NCBI RefSeq assembly: GCF_000233455.1
Contig: NZ_JH376423.1
Span: forward strand, 310,001-374,000
DNA from: [Clostridium] citroniae WAL-17108
Lineage (GTDB): Bacteria; Bacillota; Clostridia; Lachnospirales; Lachnospiraceae
Length of the DNA: 64,000 nucleotides
Direction of reading: 5' to 3'
The number at the start of each line of letters is the position of its first letter. The first letter of the stretch is position 1. The notes below the pieces were generated by a model, which worked only from the letters and a program-made list of their open reading frames with translations, did not search any database and was not told the DNA's origin. The position numbers and the translations under genes are program-made. Below, piece after piece: positions 1 to 7,431 of this stretch.

Positions 1-23
1 TAAAGAGGTTTCTTCCTGATCTC

Positions 24-52
24 TTGACTTATACAGGGGGATGGATTATCCT
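24..52 (+). promoter_or_regulatory. Possible sigma-A promoter of the sigma-like gene
   Basis: TTGACT at 24-29 and TATCCT at 47-52 are separated by 17 bases, which places the transcription start near position 59, about 40 bases before the first gene. The -10 match is only moderate, so this is a weak call. The first 98 bases hold nothing else that I recognise. Confidence 0.35.
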
Positions 53-98
53 ATTAAATACAATAAAGGGAACAGAGTGAAAGGAACTGAATAAATAT

Positions 99-698
99 AT
101 GGCTGAAAACTTTTTTGAAATGTATCTGGAGGAGATTGGGGATATTGCGCCCATGACCTTGGAGGAGGAATCTGTCCTTCTGGAAAAAACAGCCCGGGGA
201 GATGGGGATGCCAGGAGCCGCCTGGTGGAGGGCAGCCTGAAAAAGGTCCTGGACCTGGTGGCAGAATACCAGGGCAGCGAACTGCCCATGTCCGACATTG
301 TGCAGGAGGCCAACACAGCCCTTATGCTGGCGGCCGTGGAATATGATGCCAGCGAGGAATGGGAGAGCCTGCTTGAGCGCCGCGTAAAGGAAGGGGTGGA
401 ACTTGCCCTGAAAGAGCAGAAGGCCGAACATGAGATTGAAGAAAATATGGCTGCCAGGGTGAATGTCCTCCAGACCGTATCCCAGATGCTGGCCGCTGAA
501 CTGGGCCGTGAAGCCTCAGTGGAAGAACTGGCGGCCAAGATGAAGATGACGGAGGATGAGATCAAGGACATCATGAAGCTGGCCCTGAATGCCATCACGG
601 TAAATGGTGAAGGACAGGCAGACCCTGCTGATGGAGGCGGGGATCAAGCTTTGGGACACAATCCTGTAAGGGATGGATGGAGCTTGGAAGAACTGTAA
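99..698 (+). CDS. Sigma-70-like protein lacking DNA-recognition regions
   Basis: This 199-residue protein follows a primary sigma factor over its first half. FFEMYLEEIG...MTLEEE (residues 5-23) matches sigma region 1.2, and DIVQEANTALMLAAVEYD (about 67-84) matches region 2.1-2.2, the main core-RNA-polymerase contact. The aromatic stretch that normally follows and melts the -10 element (YATWWIRQ type) is replaced by a charged helix with LLERRVKEGV. A region-3-like helix pair follows (LGREASVEELAAKMKMTEDEI, about 131-150), and region 4 is absent. A normal sigma factor cannot read promoters without these parts, so it may be a core-binding modulator or decoy; that role is inference. AAGGA lies 13 bases before the ATG. 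The phosphatase gene follows after 13 bases, suggesting an operon. Confidence 0.7.
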   Translation: MAENFFEMYLEEIGDIAPMTLEEESVLLEKTARGDGDARSRLVEGSLKKVLDLVAEYQGSELPMSDIVQEANTALMLAAVEYDASEEWESLLERRVKEGVELALKEQKAEHEIEENMAARVNVLQTVSQMLAAELGREASVEELAAKMKMTEDEIKDIMKLALNAITVNGEGQADPADGGGDQALGHNPVRDGWSLEEL

Positions 699-711
699 GG
701 GGAGAATACAA

Positions 712-1317
712 ATGAAGATATATATAATTCGTCACGGACAGACAGACTGGAATGTGGAAGGAAAGATCCAGGGAAGGCAGGACATTCCTCTGAATGCCGC
801 AGGCAAAATGCAGGCCCAGGCCCTGGCCAAAGGCATGGAGAACCGTCCCATAACCGCCATCTATTCCAGCCCCCAGCTTCGGGCCATGGAGACGGCCCAG
901 GCCATTGCGGCGGCTCAGAACGTGCCGATCCACACCTTGCCTCAGCTGGTGGAGATCGGCTATGGGAACTGGGAGGGGCGCAGGGCGGAAGACATACTTA
1001 CCACGGACCGGGAACTGTATGAATCATGGTGGCAGCACCCTGCCACCGTAGCTCCGCCCGGAGGCGAGACGCTGAACCAGGTGGACAGCCGATGTCAGGA
1101 GGCCTGGAACATTATCCGCCGGGATATTGAGGGGGATACTGCGGTGGTGGCCCACGGAGGTACTCTGGCCCACTTTATTGTCCACCTGTTAAAAGGGCAG
1201 CCCGAGGCCAAGGAGATCGTGGTCAGCAATGTGAGCATCACCACCATTGACTATGACCCCGGCACAAATACCTGCCGCCTTGTGGAGTTAAATGACTGCC
1301 GTCATCTGGACGAGTGA
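712..1317 (+). CDS. Histidine phosphatase family protein (GpmB/CobC-like)
   Basis: This is a 201-residue cytosolic member of the histidine phosphatase superfamily. The phosphohistidine motif IRHGQTDWN lies at residues 4-12 and the second catalytic histidine in VVAHGGTLAHF at about 147-157. Length and motifs fit broad-specificity GpmB-like phosphatases or alpha-ribazole phosphatase (CobC). The cobalamin genes lie 30 kb away, so context does not favour CobC. The ATG at 712 is preferred over an in-frame upstream ATG at 673, because GGGGAG lies just before it and the RHG motif is then at its usual N-terminal position. Substrate unknown. Confidence 0.85.
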   Translation: MKIYIIRHGQTDWNVEGKIQGRQDIPLNAAGKMQAQALAKGMENRPITAIYSSPQLRAMETAQAIAAAQNVPIHTLPQLVEIGYGNWEGRRAEDILTTDRELYESWWQHPATVAPPGGETLNQVDSRCQEAWNIIRRDIEGDTAVVAHGGTLAHFIVHLLKGQPEAKEIVVSNVSITTIDYDPGTNTCRLVELNDCRHLDE

Positions 1318-1326
1318 GTGGGGAGA

Positions 1327-1380
1327 GCAGGGCAGCGCAGTGGGATGGCTGCCCTGCGGATTTCCCTCCGGGAAAACCGC
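1327..1380 (+). terminator. Two adjoining hairpins after the phosphatase gene
   Basis: A perfect 10-bp stem (1327-1336 with 1348-1357) is followed at once by a second stem (GCGG and TTTCCC at 1356-1366 pairing with GGGAAA and CCGC at 1370-1380). The two stems share two bases, so they are nearly exclusive. There is no clear run of T, so intrinsic termination is only possible. Confidence 0.35.
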
Positions 1381-1415
1381 AGGAAAAATTTCCGCAAATA
1401 AATATGATTCCCCCC

Positions 1416-1444
1416 TTGCGTTTCTTTTTTCTTTATATTAAAAT
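1416..1444 (+). promoter_or_regulatory. Sigma-A promoter of pfp
   Basis: TTGCGT (1416-1421) and TAAAAT (1439-1444) are spaced by exactly 17 bases. Transcription would start near 1451, just before the cre-like palindrome. Confidence 0.6.
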
Positions 1445-1454
1445 ATAAGTAGTT

Positions 1455-1470
1455 TTGTAAGCGCTTACAA
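1455..1470. promoter_or_regulatory. cre-like palindrome at the pfp transcription start
   Basis: TTGTAAGCGCTTACAA is a perfect 16-bp palindrome. It fits every fixed position of the published CcpA catabolite-responsive element consensus WTGNAANCGNWNNCW. It lies a few bases downstream of the predicted start point, a position that in Bacillus usually causes repression or a roadblock. Binding by CcpA is inferred from the match alone. Confidence 0.65.
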
Positions 1471-1491
1471 TTAAATATGGGAGGTATTCTT

Positions 1492-2739
1492 ATGACAGAG
1501 GTTAAAGGTAATGTGATCGTAGGGCAGTCCGGAGGACCTACGGCGGTGATCAACTCAAGCCTGGCAGGGGTTTATAAGACGGCTAAAGACAGGGGGGCCA
1601 AGAAGGTGTACGGCATGCTTCACGGTATCCAGGGGCTTTTGCAGGAACGGTATGTGGACCTGTCGGAGCACATTAAGACGGACCTGGATATTGAACTGTT
1701 AAAGCGGACGCCCTCTGCTTACCTTGGCTCATGCCGCTTCAAGCTCCCCGAGATCTGCGAGGACCGGGAGATCTATGACAGGATATTTGCTATCCTGGAC
1801 AAGCTGGAGGTGGAGTTTTTCTTTTACATAGGCGGCAACGACTCCATGGATACCATTAAGAAACTGTCAGATTACTCCCTCTTAAACGGCAGCAGGATCC
1901 GCTTTATGGGGGTGCCCAAAACCATTGACAATGACCTGGCGGCCACGGACCACACGCCGGGGTACGGAAGTGCGGCAAAGTATATAGGGGCCATAACAAA
2001 GGAAGTGATCCGGGACGGACTGGTGTATGACCAGCAGAACGTTACAATCCTGGAGATCATGGGGCGCAATGCCGGCTGGCTGACAGGGGCGGCGGCCCTG
2101 GCAAAGTGTGAGGACTGTGAAGGCCCGGATATGATCTTCCTTCCCGAAGTCACCTTTGATGTGGATAGCTTCATGAAAAAGGTGGAGGAGCTTCACAGGC
2201 ACAAAAAGTCAGTGGTGGTGGCCGTGTCCGAGGGCGTGAAGCTGGCTGACGGCCGTTATGTGTGCGAACTCACGGAGGGGATTGAGTTTGTGGACGCATT
2301 TGGCCACAAGCAGCTTACAGGTACGGCCAGATATCTGGCGGAAAAGATCAACCGGGAAGTGGGGTGCAAGACAAGGGCCATTGAGTTTAACTCCCTTCAA
2401 AGGTGTGCGTCCCATATTGTGTCCAGGGTGGATATCACGGAGGCGTTCCAGGTTGGAGGCGCCGCGGTAAAGGAAGCCTTTGAGGGGGAGACCGGCAAGA
2501 TGATCATACTGAAGCGGGTGTCGGATGATCCCTATATCTGCGTGACGGATATCTATGATGTCCATAAGGTAGCCAATGTGGAAAAGAAGGTTCCGCGGGA
2601 GTGGATCAACAGGGATGGAGATTACGTAACCGAAGAATTTGTAAACTACATACGCCCCCTGATCCAGGCGGAGCTGACTCCTATTATGACAGACGGACTT
2701 CCCAGGCATCTATATTATACGGATGTGGAAAAGAAATAA
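1492..2739 (+). CDS. pfp: PPi-dependent 6-phosphofructokinase
   Basis: This 415-residue enzyme phosphorylates fructose 6-phosphate in glycolysis. VGQSGGPTAVINSS at the N terminus, GGNDSMDT (residues 114-121) and PKTIDND (142-148) identify the family. ATP-dependent enzymes carry GGDGS and PGTIDND. Here the second glycine of the first motif is Asp117 and the residue after Pro is Lys143, the pair that in characterised enzymes goes with pyrophosphate as phosphoryl donor. I therefore call it PPi-dependent, and reversible by family knowledge. The ATG at 1492 follows GGGAGG at 1479-1484; an in-frame ATG at 1477 overlaps that ribosome site. It is monocistronic, with its own promoter and cre-like site. 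The PPi-driven ion pump at 20.1 kb fits the same PPi economy. Confidence 0.9.
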   Translation: MTEVKGNVIVGQSGGPTAVINSSLAGVYKTAKDRGAKKVYGMLHGIQGLLQERYVDLSEHIKTDLDIELLKRTPSAYLGSCRFKLPEICEDREIYDRIFAILDKLEVEFFFYIGGNDSMDTIKKLSDYSLLNGSRIRFMGVPKTIDNDLAATDHTPGYGSAAKYIGAITKEVIRDGLVYDQQNVTILEIMGRNAGWLTGAAALAKCEDCEGPDMIFLPEVTFDVDSFMKKVEELHRHKKSVVVAVSEGVKLADGRYVCELTEGIEFVDAFGHKQLTGTARYLAEKINREVGCKTRAIEFNSLQRCASHIVSRVDITEAFQVGGAAVKEAFEGETGKMIILKRVSDDPYICVTDIYDVHKVANVEKKVPREWINRDGDYVTEEFVNYIRPLIQAELTPIMTDGLPRHLYYTDVEKK

Positions 2740-2754
2740 GACAAGTAAAGCTCT

Positions 2755-2783
2755 TTGCAAAATTGAGATACTTGTGATACAAT
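2755..2783 (+). promoter_or_regulatory. Promoter of the esterase-gntR-araC unit
   Basis: TTGCAA (2755-2760) and TACAAT (2778-2783) are 17 bases apart, with TGA directly before the -10 giving an extended -10. The start point would be near 2790, right at the edge of the palindrome at 2792-2803. Confidence 0.55.
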
Positions 2784-2791
2784 CAAAAGAG

Positions 2792-2803
2792 TTAACATGT
2801 TAG
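2792..2803. promoter_or_regulatory. Operator-like palindrome, copy 1
   Basis: TTAACATGTTAG is a near-perfect inverted repeat at about +2 to +13 of the predicted start. The same 12 bases occur in reverse orientation inside the promoter of the TRAP operon (8898-8909). The length and half-site style fit a GntR/FadR-type dimer. The GntR gene encoded in this unit is the natural candidate to bind both, which would make it autoregulatory. Confidence 0.6.
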
Positions 2804-2830
2804 AATAACATACCAGTAAGGGGAGAGACA

Positions 2831-3634
2831 ATGAGATATTTTGAAATGCAAATTGGCAAGGAAGGTGCACTTATGCGGGGCTATCTCCACGAAAAGTCAG
2901 AAAGCTGGCCGCAATTTGACGAGAGGCCCTGTGTGGTGGTATGCCCGGGAGGCGGATATGGATTTTTATCTGACCGCGAGATGGACCCGGTGACACAGGA
3001 ATGGCTTGCCCAGGGATATCAGGTCTTTTTGCTTCTGTATTCAGTGGCGGATAAAGCGCGGGGATACCAGCCTTTAAAGGAACTTTCTGAATGTGTTGCC
3101 ACGATCCGCAGGAACGGGGATGTGTGGGGAGTGGACCGGAACCGGCTGGCTGTTCTGGGATTCTCCGCAGGCGCGCATCTGGCTTTGAGCATGGGAACGC
3201 TGCGGGACAGAGCACCGATTGCGGAAGATAAGGGATGGAACCGTCCGGACGCCTTGATCCTGTGTTACCCCGTGGTATCTGCCGGGGAGTATGCTCATGA
3301 AGGCTCTTTTGAGAATATAACAGGTGAAAGGCGGGGAGAGAGCTGGGAAGAATTCAGCCTGGAGAACTTTGTGAGCGAAGATACGCCGCCCTGTTTTATC
3401 TGGCATACCGTGGATGATGCAGTGGTTCCGGTCCAGAATTCCCTGCTTTTGATCAATGCTCTGCAGCAGGCCGGAGTATCCTACGAATGCCATTTGTATC
3501 CCACAGGTGCCCATGGGCTGTCCATGTGCACAGAAGAGGTATGCAGGCCCGGTGCAGAAGTGGATCCGCATCCGAGAACATGGTTTTACCTGTGCTGCCA
3601 GTGGCTTGGACAGCAGTTTCATTTTGCCAAATAA
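2831..3634 (+). CDS. Alpha/beta-hydrolase esterase, probably for acetylated sugars
   Basis: This 267-residue protein has an alpha/beta-hydrolase fold of the BD-FAE/acetyl-esterase type. It has the oxyanion motif CPGGGYGFLSDRE (about residues 38-50), the nucleophile elbow GFSAGAHLAL near residue 116, and a likely acid and histidine in WHTVDDAVVPVQNS and GAHGLSM. There is no signal peptide, so it acts in the cytosol on imported substrates. It is the first gene of a unit with two regulators, beside uronate catabolism genes. Removing acetyl groups from glucuronoxylan or pectin fragments is a reasonable inference. GGGGAGAG precedes the ATG. Actual substrate unknown. Confidence 0.75.
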   Translation: MRYFEMQIGKEGALMRGYLHEKSESWPQFDERPCVVVCPGGGYGFLSDREMDPVTQEWLAQGYQVFLLLYSVADKARGYQPLKELSECVATIRRNGDVWGVDRNRLAVLGFSAGAHLALSMGTLRDRAPIAEDKGWNRPDALILCYPVVSAGEYAHEGSFENITGERRGESWEEFSLENFVSEDTPPCFIWHTVDDAVVPVQNSLLLINALQQAGVSYECHLYPTGAHGLSMCTEEVCRPGAEVDPHPRTWFYLCCQWLGQQFHFAK

Positions 3635-3653
3635 GATCCGGGGGAATATTGTG

Positions 3654-4373
3654 ATGATGAATGGACAGAGAGCGCCTGTTGTCAAGGACCGCCATACCAT
3701 GCAGGAGAATATTTACGCAACCCTTCGGGGACAGATCTGCTGGCTGGAGCGGGCTCCAGGGTCGATCATGAGCGCCAGTGAGATTGCGGCATCTATGACG
3801 ATTTTGATGGAGAGAACAGTGAGCAGGACACCGGTCAGGGAGGCGTTTTTACAACTGGAAAAGGAAGGCCTTGTTTCCATGATGCCCCAATATGGGACAG
3901 TAGTGACAAAGATCGACCGGGAAAGGGCAAAGGAAGAACGGCAGCTTCGTTATCTGCTGGAACTGGAGAACATAAACAGCGTTGTGGAACGGGCCACAGA
4001 AGATGACTACAGGCAGCTGCGGGAGTTGATCGAACAGCAGAAAAAGATGATCGAGCAGTATTTGAATTTGCAGTATTTTGCCCTGGATGACAAGTTTCAC
4101 CATGACCAGTTCCTGATCGGAGGCCATCCGCTTTTTCTGGAAATTTTGAAAACCAGGAACAGTCATTATGACCGGATGCGGACAATGACAACCTGGGATA
4201 TCAATAACGTGAAAAACTCGATCCGCCAGCATGTGGAATTGGTGAATGCCCTTGAAAAGAAAAAGGCAGAGGAAGCCAAACAGATCCTTCAGGATCATTT
4301 GTGCAAATTAATGGATGAGGAAGGGGACCTGTTCCGGCAATACCCTGAATATTTTACTGTTCTGCAAAGCTGA
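3654..4373 (+). CDS. GntR/FadR-family transcriptional regulator
   Basis: This 239-residue regulator has an N-terminal winged helix (IMSASEIAASM...SRTPVREAFLQLEKEGLVSMMPQYGTVV, about residues 33-80) and an all-helical FCD ligand domain (about 90-230) with histidines in KFHHDQFLIGGHPLF and IRQHVELVNAL that usually hold a metal. FCD regulators of uronate pathways (UxuR and ExuR type) respond to sugar acids. The frame is open far upstream, but GGGGG before GTGATGATG at 3651-3659 and the short distance to the HTH favour ATG 3654; GTG 3651 is an alternative. It probably binds the TTAACATGTTAG sites at 2792 and 8898. That binding is inference. Confidence 0.85.
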   Translation: MMNGQRAPVVKDRHTMQENIYATLRGQICWLERAPGSIMSASEIAASMTILMERTVSRTPVREAFLQLEKEGLVSMMPQYGTVVTKIDRERAKEERQLRYLLELENINSVVERATEDDYRQLRELIEQQKKMIEQYLNLQYFALDDKFHHDQFLIGGHPLFLEILKTRNSHYDRMRTMTTWDINNVKNSIRQHVELVNALEKKKAEEAKQILQDHLCKLMDEEGDLFRQYPEYFTVLQS

Positions 4374-4417
4374 CCCTTACAGATGGCGCAAAGACGTTAC
4401 GTTTGGTGGAGGATTAC

Positions 4418-5248
4418 ATGGTTGACCACGCTGGAATTTTGATGGAGCAGGGAAAATCAATGGCCTGCGAGAGAGTCTGTGGAGTAAATGACAATATAGA
4501 AAAAGCACATTACCACAGTTATTATGAAATCTACTATATGGAAGCAGGGGAACGCCATTTTGTCATTAATAACCAGCCGTATTTTGCCAGACAGGGGGAT
4601 TTTGTCCTGTTTTCTCCTTATATCATGCATTGTGCGTATAGCGGGAAGGACATTGCGTTTAAACGGATCCTGATCTGCTTTCGTGAACATGAAATTAGTT
4701 CTGAAGAACTGCGGGAAAAACTGTCCGCAGGCACTGGTATTTATCGCATGGATGCCAAATCAAACAAGAGGATGCATTTTCTCATGGAGATGTTCATGGA
4801 AGAGCAGGACAGGGCGGGAGAATACCGGGAAGAATACATGAAATCTATTTTAAATACAATGGTGCTTACCATGCTTGAAAAATCCGTTATGTCAGGTGCT
4901 GAAAAGTTAAAGAATACGGATTATGTTTCTGAAATCATGGATTACATTAATTACCATTACCAGGAGGATCTTACGCTTCAGAAGTTGGCTGACCTGTTGT
5001 TTATCTCACCGCCCTATTTGTGTAAGATATTTAAGGAATATGCAAATCAGACAGTGGTGCAGTATATCAATACTACCCGCATACTGAACGCCCAGAGAAT
5101 GGTGATGGAGACAGAGGATCGGATAACGGAAATAAGCCGTTCAGTGGGATTTGTTAATGTGACTCATTTTAACCGGGTATTTAAAAGCATCACTGGCATT
5201 ACGCCGTCCGTATTCCGTAAGAGAGTCCGAATGAGGGAAAACAAATAA
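4418..5248 (+). CDS. AraC-family transcriptional regulator
   Basis: A 276-residue activator-type protein. The N-terminal half looks like a cupin sugar-sensing domain (HYHSYYEIYYMEAGERHF, then DFVLFSPYIMHCAYSG). The C-terminal 100 residues form two helix-turn-helix motifs (LTLQKLADLLFISPPYLCKIFKEY and ITEISRSVGFVNVTHFNRVFKSITGITPSVFRK). ATG 4418 is chosen because GGTGGAGG ends 5 bases before it; an in-frame TTG at 4403 overlaps that site. It is the last gene of the esterase-gntR unit and is followed by a strong terminator. The likely target is the uxuA promoter just downstream, where two ATATGT boxes lie 31 bp apart. Confidence 0.85.
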   Translation: MVDHAGILMEQGKSMACERVCGVNDNIEKAHYHSYYEIYYMEAGERHFVINNQPYFARQGDFVLFSPYIMHCAYSGKDIAFKRILICFREHEISSEELREKLSAGTGIYRMDAKSNKRMHFLMEMFMEEQDRAGEYREEYMKSILNTMVLTMLEKSVMSGAEKLKNTDYVSEIMDYINYHYQEDLTLQKLADLLFISPPYLCKIFKEYANQTVVQYINTTRILNAQRMVMETEDRITEISRSVGFVNVTHFNRVFKSITGITPSVFRKRVRMRENK

Positions 5249-5262
5249 ACGGACTTAAATAG

Positions 5263-5319
5263 TTCGGCTGTTATACTTGGATCTATGCCTGATCCAAGTA
5301 TGACAGCCGAATTTTTTTT
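5263..5319 (+). terminator. Strong intrinsic terminator after araC
   Basis: A 21-bp stem with one mismatch (TTCGGCTGTTATACTTGG... from 5263) closes on a 7-base loop and is followed by eight T. It separates the regulator unit from the uxuA operon. Confidence 0.92.
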
Positions 5320-5366
5320 ACTGTTTACACAAGTGAGCCATTCATTTCCCGGACCCCTTGAGGATT

Positions 5367-5395
5367 TTGATATATTTGGGAGAAATGATTAAGAT
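5367..5395 (+). promoter_or_regulatory. Possible promoter of the uxuA operon
   Basis: TTGATA (5367-5372) and TAAGAT (5390-5395) are 17 bases apart. Overlapping and downstream are ATATGTT (5394-5400) and ATATGTC (5425-5431), 31 bp apart, roughly three helical turns, as many AraC-type direct repeats are. The -10 is weak, which would suit an activator-dependent promoter. The rest of 5320-5508 shows nothing else. Confidence 0.35.
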
Positions 5396-5508
5396 ATGTT
5401 AAAAATACGCCCCAACATTATAAAATATGTCTAGTAACCCACCTGAGTAATTGGTACAATTGAAAAACAATCCAGGCAAACGCTTATACTTTATGAAAGG
5501 AGCAGGTG

Positions 5509-6624
5509 ATGTCGGAAATAAAACTTGGCTTAGGCCTATACAGACATATGTTAACTGATGAATATTTTGCATTTGCAAAGCAGTGTGGATGTACGCATTT
5601 GATCATTCATCTTGCGGACTACTACTCAAAGCAGATCGTGACAGCAACCAATGACAGCACAAACTATGGACTTGCAAAGGGGGGAGAGGATATATGGAGC
5701 GCGGAACATATGAAAAACCTCCAGAAAATGGCGGGAAGATACGGTCTGTGTATTTACGGAATCGAGAATTTTAGCCCGGCAGACTGGTATGACATACTGT
5801 TGGACGGTCCCGGACGGCAGGAGCAGATGGAGGTTTTAAAGCAGATCATCCGAAATGCGGGAAAAGCCGGGATACGCTCCTTTGGCTACAATTTCAGTCT
5901 GGCCGGTGTCTGGGGGCACCAAAAGCATCCCCATGCCCGGGGCAGAGCAATGAGCACCTGCTTTGACAGTTCCGAAATCAAATATGACGCCCCTATTCCC
6001 AAAGGACAGATCTGGAATATGACCTATGCTGCGGGGGATGGCACATGTTTGGAACCGGTGTCCTCATTGCAGCTGTGGGACAGGCTGAAGCGGTTTTTGG
6101 AGGAAATCCTTCCCGTGGCTGAGGAAGCCGGGGTGGAGATGGCCCTGCATCCGGATGATCCTCCAATGGATTTGCTGCGCGGCATGCCAAGGCTTGTATT
6201 TCAGCCGGAGCTATACCAGAGGGTGATTGACATTTCGCCAAGCAAAAGCAATAAGCTGGAACTTTGCCTGGGCAGTATCCAGGAAATGACCCATGGATCG
6301 GTCTATGATGCCATAGAGCAGTACGGCGGTCAGGGAAGAATCAGTTACGTGCATTTTCGGAATGTAAAGGGAAAGGTGCCAACATATGACGAGGTCTTTG
6401 TGGATGAGGGCGATATTGATATGCTGCGAGCGTTAGCTCTGCTGGAAGCCCATAACTTTGACGGGGTGATCATTCCCGACCACACACCTGAAATACTGTG
6501 CAGCGCGCCCTGGCATGCGGGAATGGCGTTTGCCCTGGGATATATGCGGTCAGCCCTTCAGATGGCAAGCAAAGGACTGCTTAAAGAAATATTAGATCAG
6601 GTGGAGGGATCGTATGAGGGATGA
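5509..6624 (+). CDS. uxuA: Mannonate dehydratase
   Basis: This 371-residue TIM-barrel enzyme dehydrates D-mannonate to 2-keto-3-deoxygluconate in hexuronate catabolism. Family blocks seen are LGLGLYRHML at the N terminus, GIENFSP, ALHPDDPP near residue 210, VHFRNVKG, VDEGDIDM and IPDHTP, then GMAFALGYM near the end; the His/Asp/Cys residues in them form the metal site in known UxuA proteins. Length is as expected. ATG 5509 lies 6 bases after AAAGGAG; a GTG directly before it is less likely. The next gene overlaps its end by 11 bases, so the two are translationally coupled. Products would feed KDG kinase and aldolase, which are not in this window. Confidence 0.92.
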   Translation: MSEIKLGLGLYRHMLTDEYFAFAKQCGCTHLIIHLADYYSKQIVTATNDSTNYGLAKGGEDIWSAEHMKNLQKMAGRYGLCIYGIENFSPADWYDILLDGPGRQEQMEVLKQIIRNAGKAGIRSFGYNFSLAGVWGHQKHPHARGRAMSTCFDSSEIKYDAPIPKGQIWNMTYAAGDGTCLEPVSSLQLWDRLKRFLEEILPVAEEAGVEMALHPDDPPMDLLRGMPRLVFQPELYQRVIDISPSKSNKLELCLGSIQEMTHGSVYDAIEQYGGQGRISYVHFRNVKGKVPTYDEVFVDEGDIDMLRALALLEAHNFDGVIIPDHTPEILCSAPWHAGMAFALGYMRSALQMASKGLLKEILDQVEGSYEG

Positions 6625-7387
6625 AAGACTTCTTGACGTATTTGGACTGGATGGAGAAACGGCTCTGATCACGGGGGGAGGCACCGGACTGGGGGCTGCC
6701 ATGGCAAAGGCATTCCTACTGGCAGGAGCAAAGGTGGTAATTACCGGGCGGCGCAGGGAGGTTTTAGACTCCGCCTGCCAAAGTCTGGGGCCGGGGGCCA
6801 GTGGTATTGTCTGTGATGTCACCGACACCAGCTGTGCTCCAAAGCTTGCAGAAGACATTGTGAAACAGATGGGCAGTCTGGATATATTGGTCAATAATGC
6901 GGGGGTTCACAGTAAAAAGCCCATGGAACAGATAACCCAGGAAGAATTAAAACGTATTATGGATGTGCATGTATTTGGCGCTTATGCGCTGACACAGGCG
7001 GCAGTTCCTTATATGAAAAAGGCAAAGGGCGGTAGCATCATCTTTATCTCTTCCATGTCGGCCTGTATTGGTATGACAAATGTAACTGCATATTCTGCGG
7101 CAAAATCAGCGGTGCTGGGGTTTACACGGACAATGGCAGGGGAATTGTCAGGGGAAGGGATTCGGGTTAATGCGATCGTGCCTGGTTTTATTGACACTCC
7201 CATGTTTCACCAGGCAGTGGACCTGGATCCTGACAGGCAGGCCAAAATTTTGGGACATACCCCTATGAAGAGGTATGGAACACCGGAGGATATTGGGTGG
7301 GCTGCCCTGTATCTTGCTTCAAAGGCATCGGAATTTGTGACAGGCACCACGTTAATGGTGGACGGGGGCTGTTCCATCGGCTTTTGA
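6614..7387 (+). CDS. SDR oxidoreductase, probable D-mannonate/fructuronate oxidoreductase
   Basis: This 257-residue short-chain dehydrogenase has the cofactor motif TGGGTGLG (about residues 17-24), NNAGVH (94-99), catalytic Ser in FISSMSA and the Tyr160/Lys164 pair in YSAAK. IVPGFIDTPM and a C-terminal VDGG are typical of the family. GRRREV after the second strand suggests NADP preference. Position between uxuA and uxaC points to reduction of fructuronate to mannonate, the step done by the unrelated UxuB in Escherichia coli. A gluconate 5-dehydrogenase-like role is the main alternative. GGAGGG precedes the ATG. Confidence 0.8.
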   Translation: MRDERLLDVFGLDGETALITGGGTGLGAAMAKAFLLAGAKVVITGRRREVLDSACQSLGPGASGIVCDVTDTSCAPKLAEDIVKQMGSLDILVNNAGVHSKKPMEQITQEELKRIMDVHVFGAYALTQAAVPYMKKAKGGSIIFISSMSACIGMTNVTAYSAAKSAVLGFTRTMAGELSGEGIRVNAIVPGFIDTPMFHQAVDLDPDRQAKILGHTPMKRYGTPEDIGWAALYLASKASEFVTGTTLMVDGGCSIGF

Positions 7388-7431
7388 TCAACGCGTTTGG
7401 AAATGTATAGGCAGAAGAAGGGGGAAGATAA

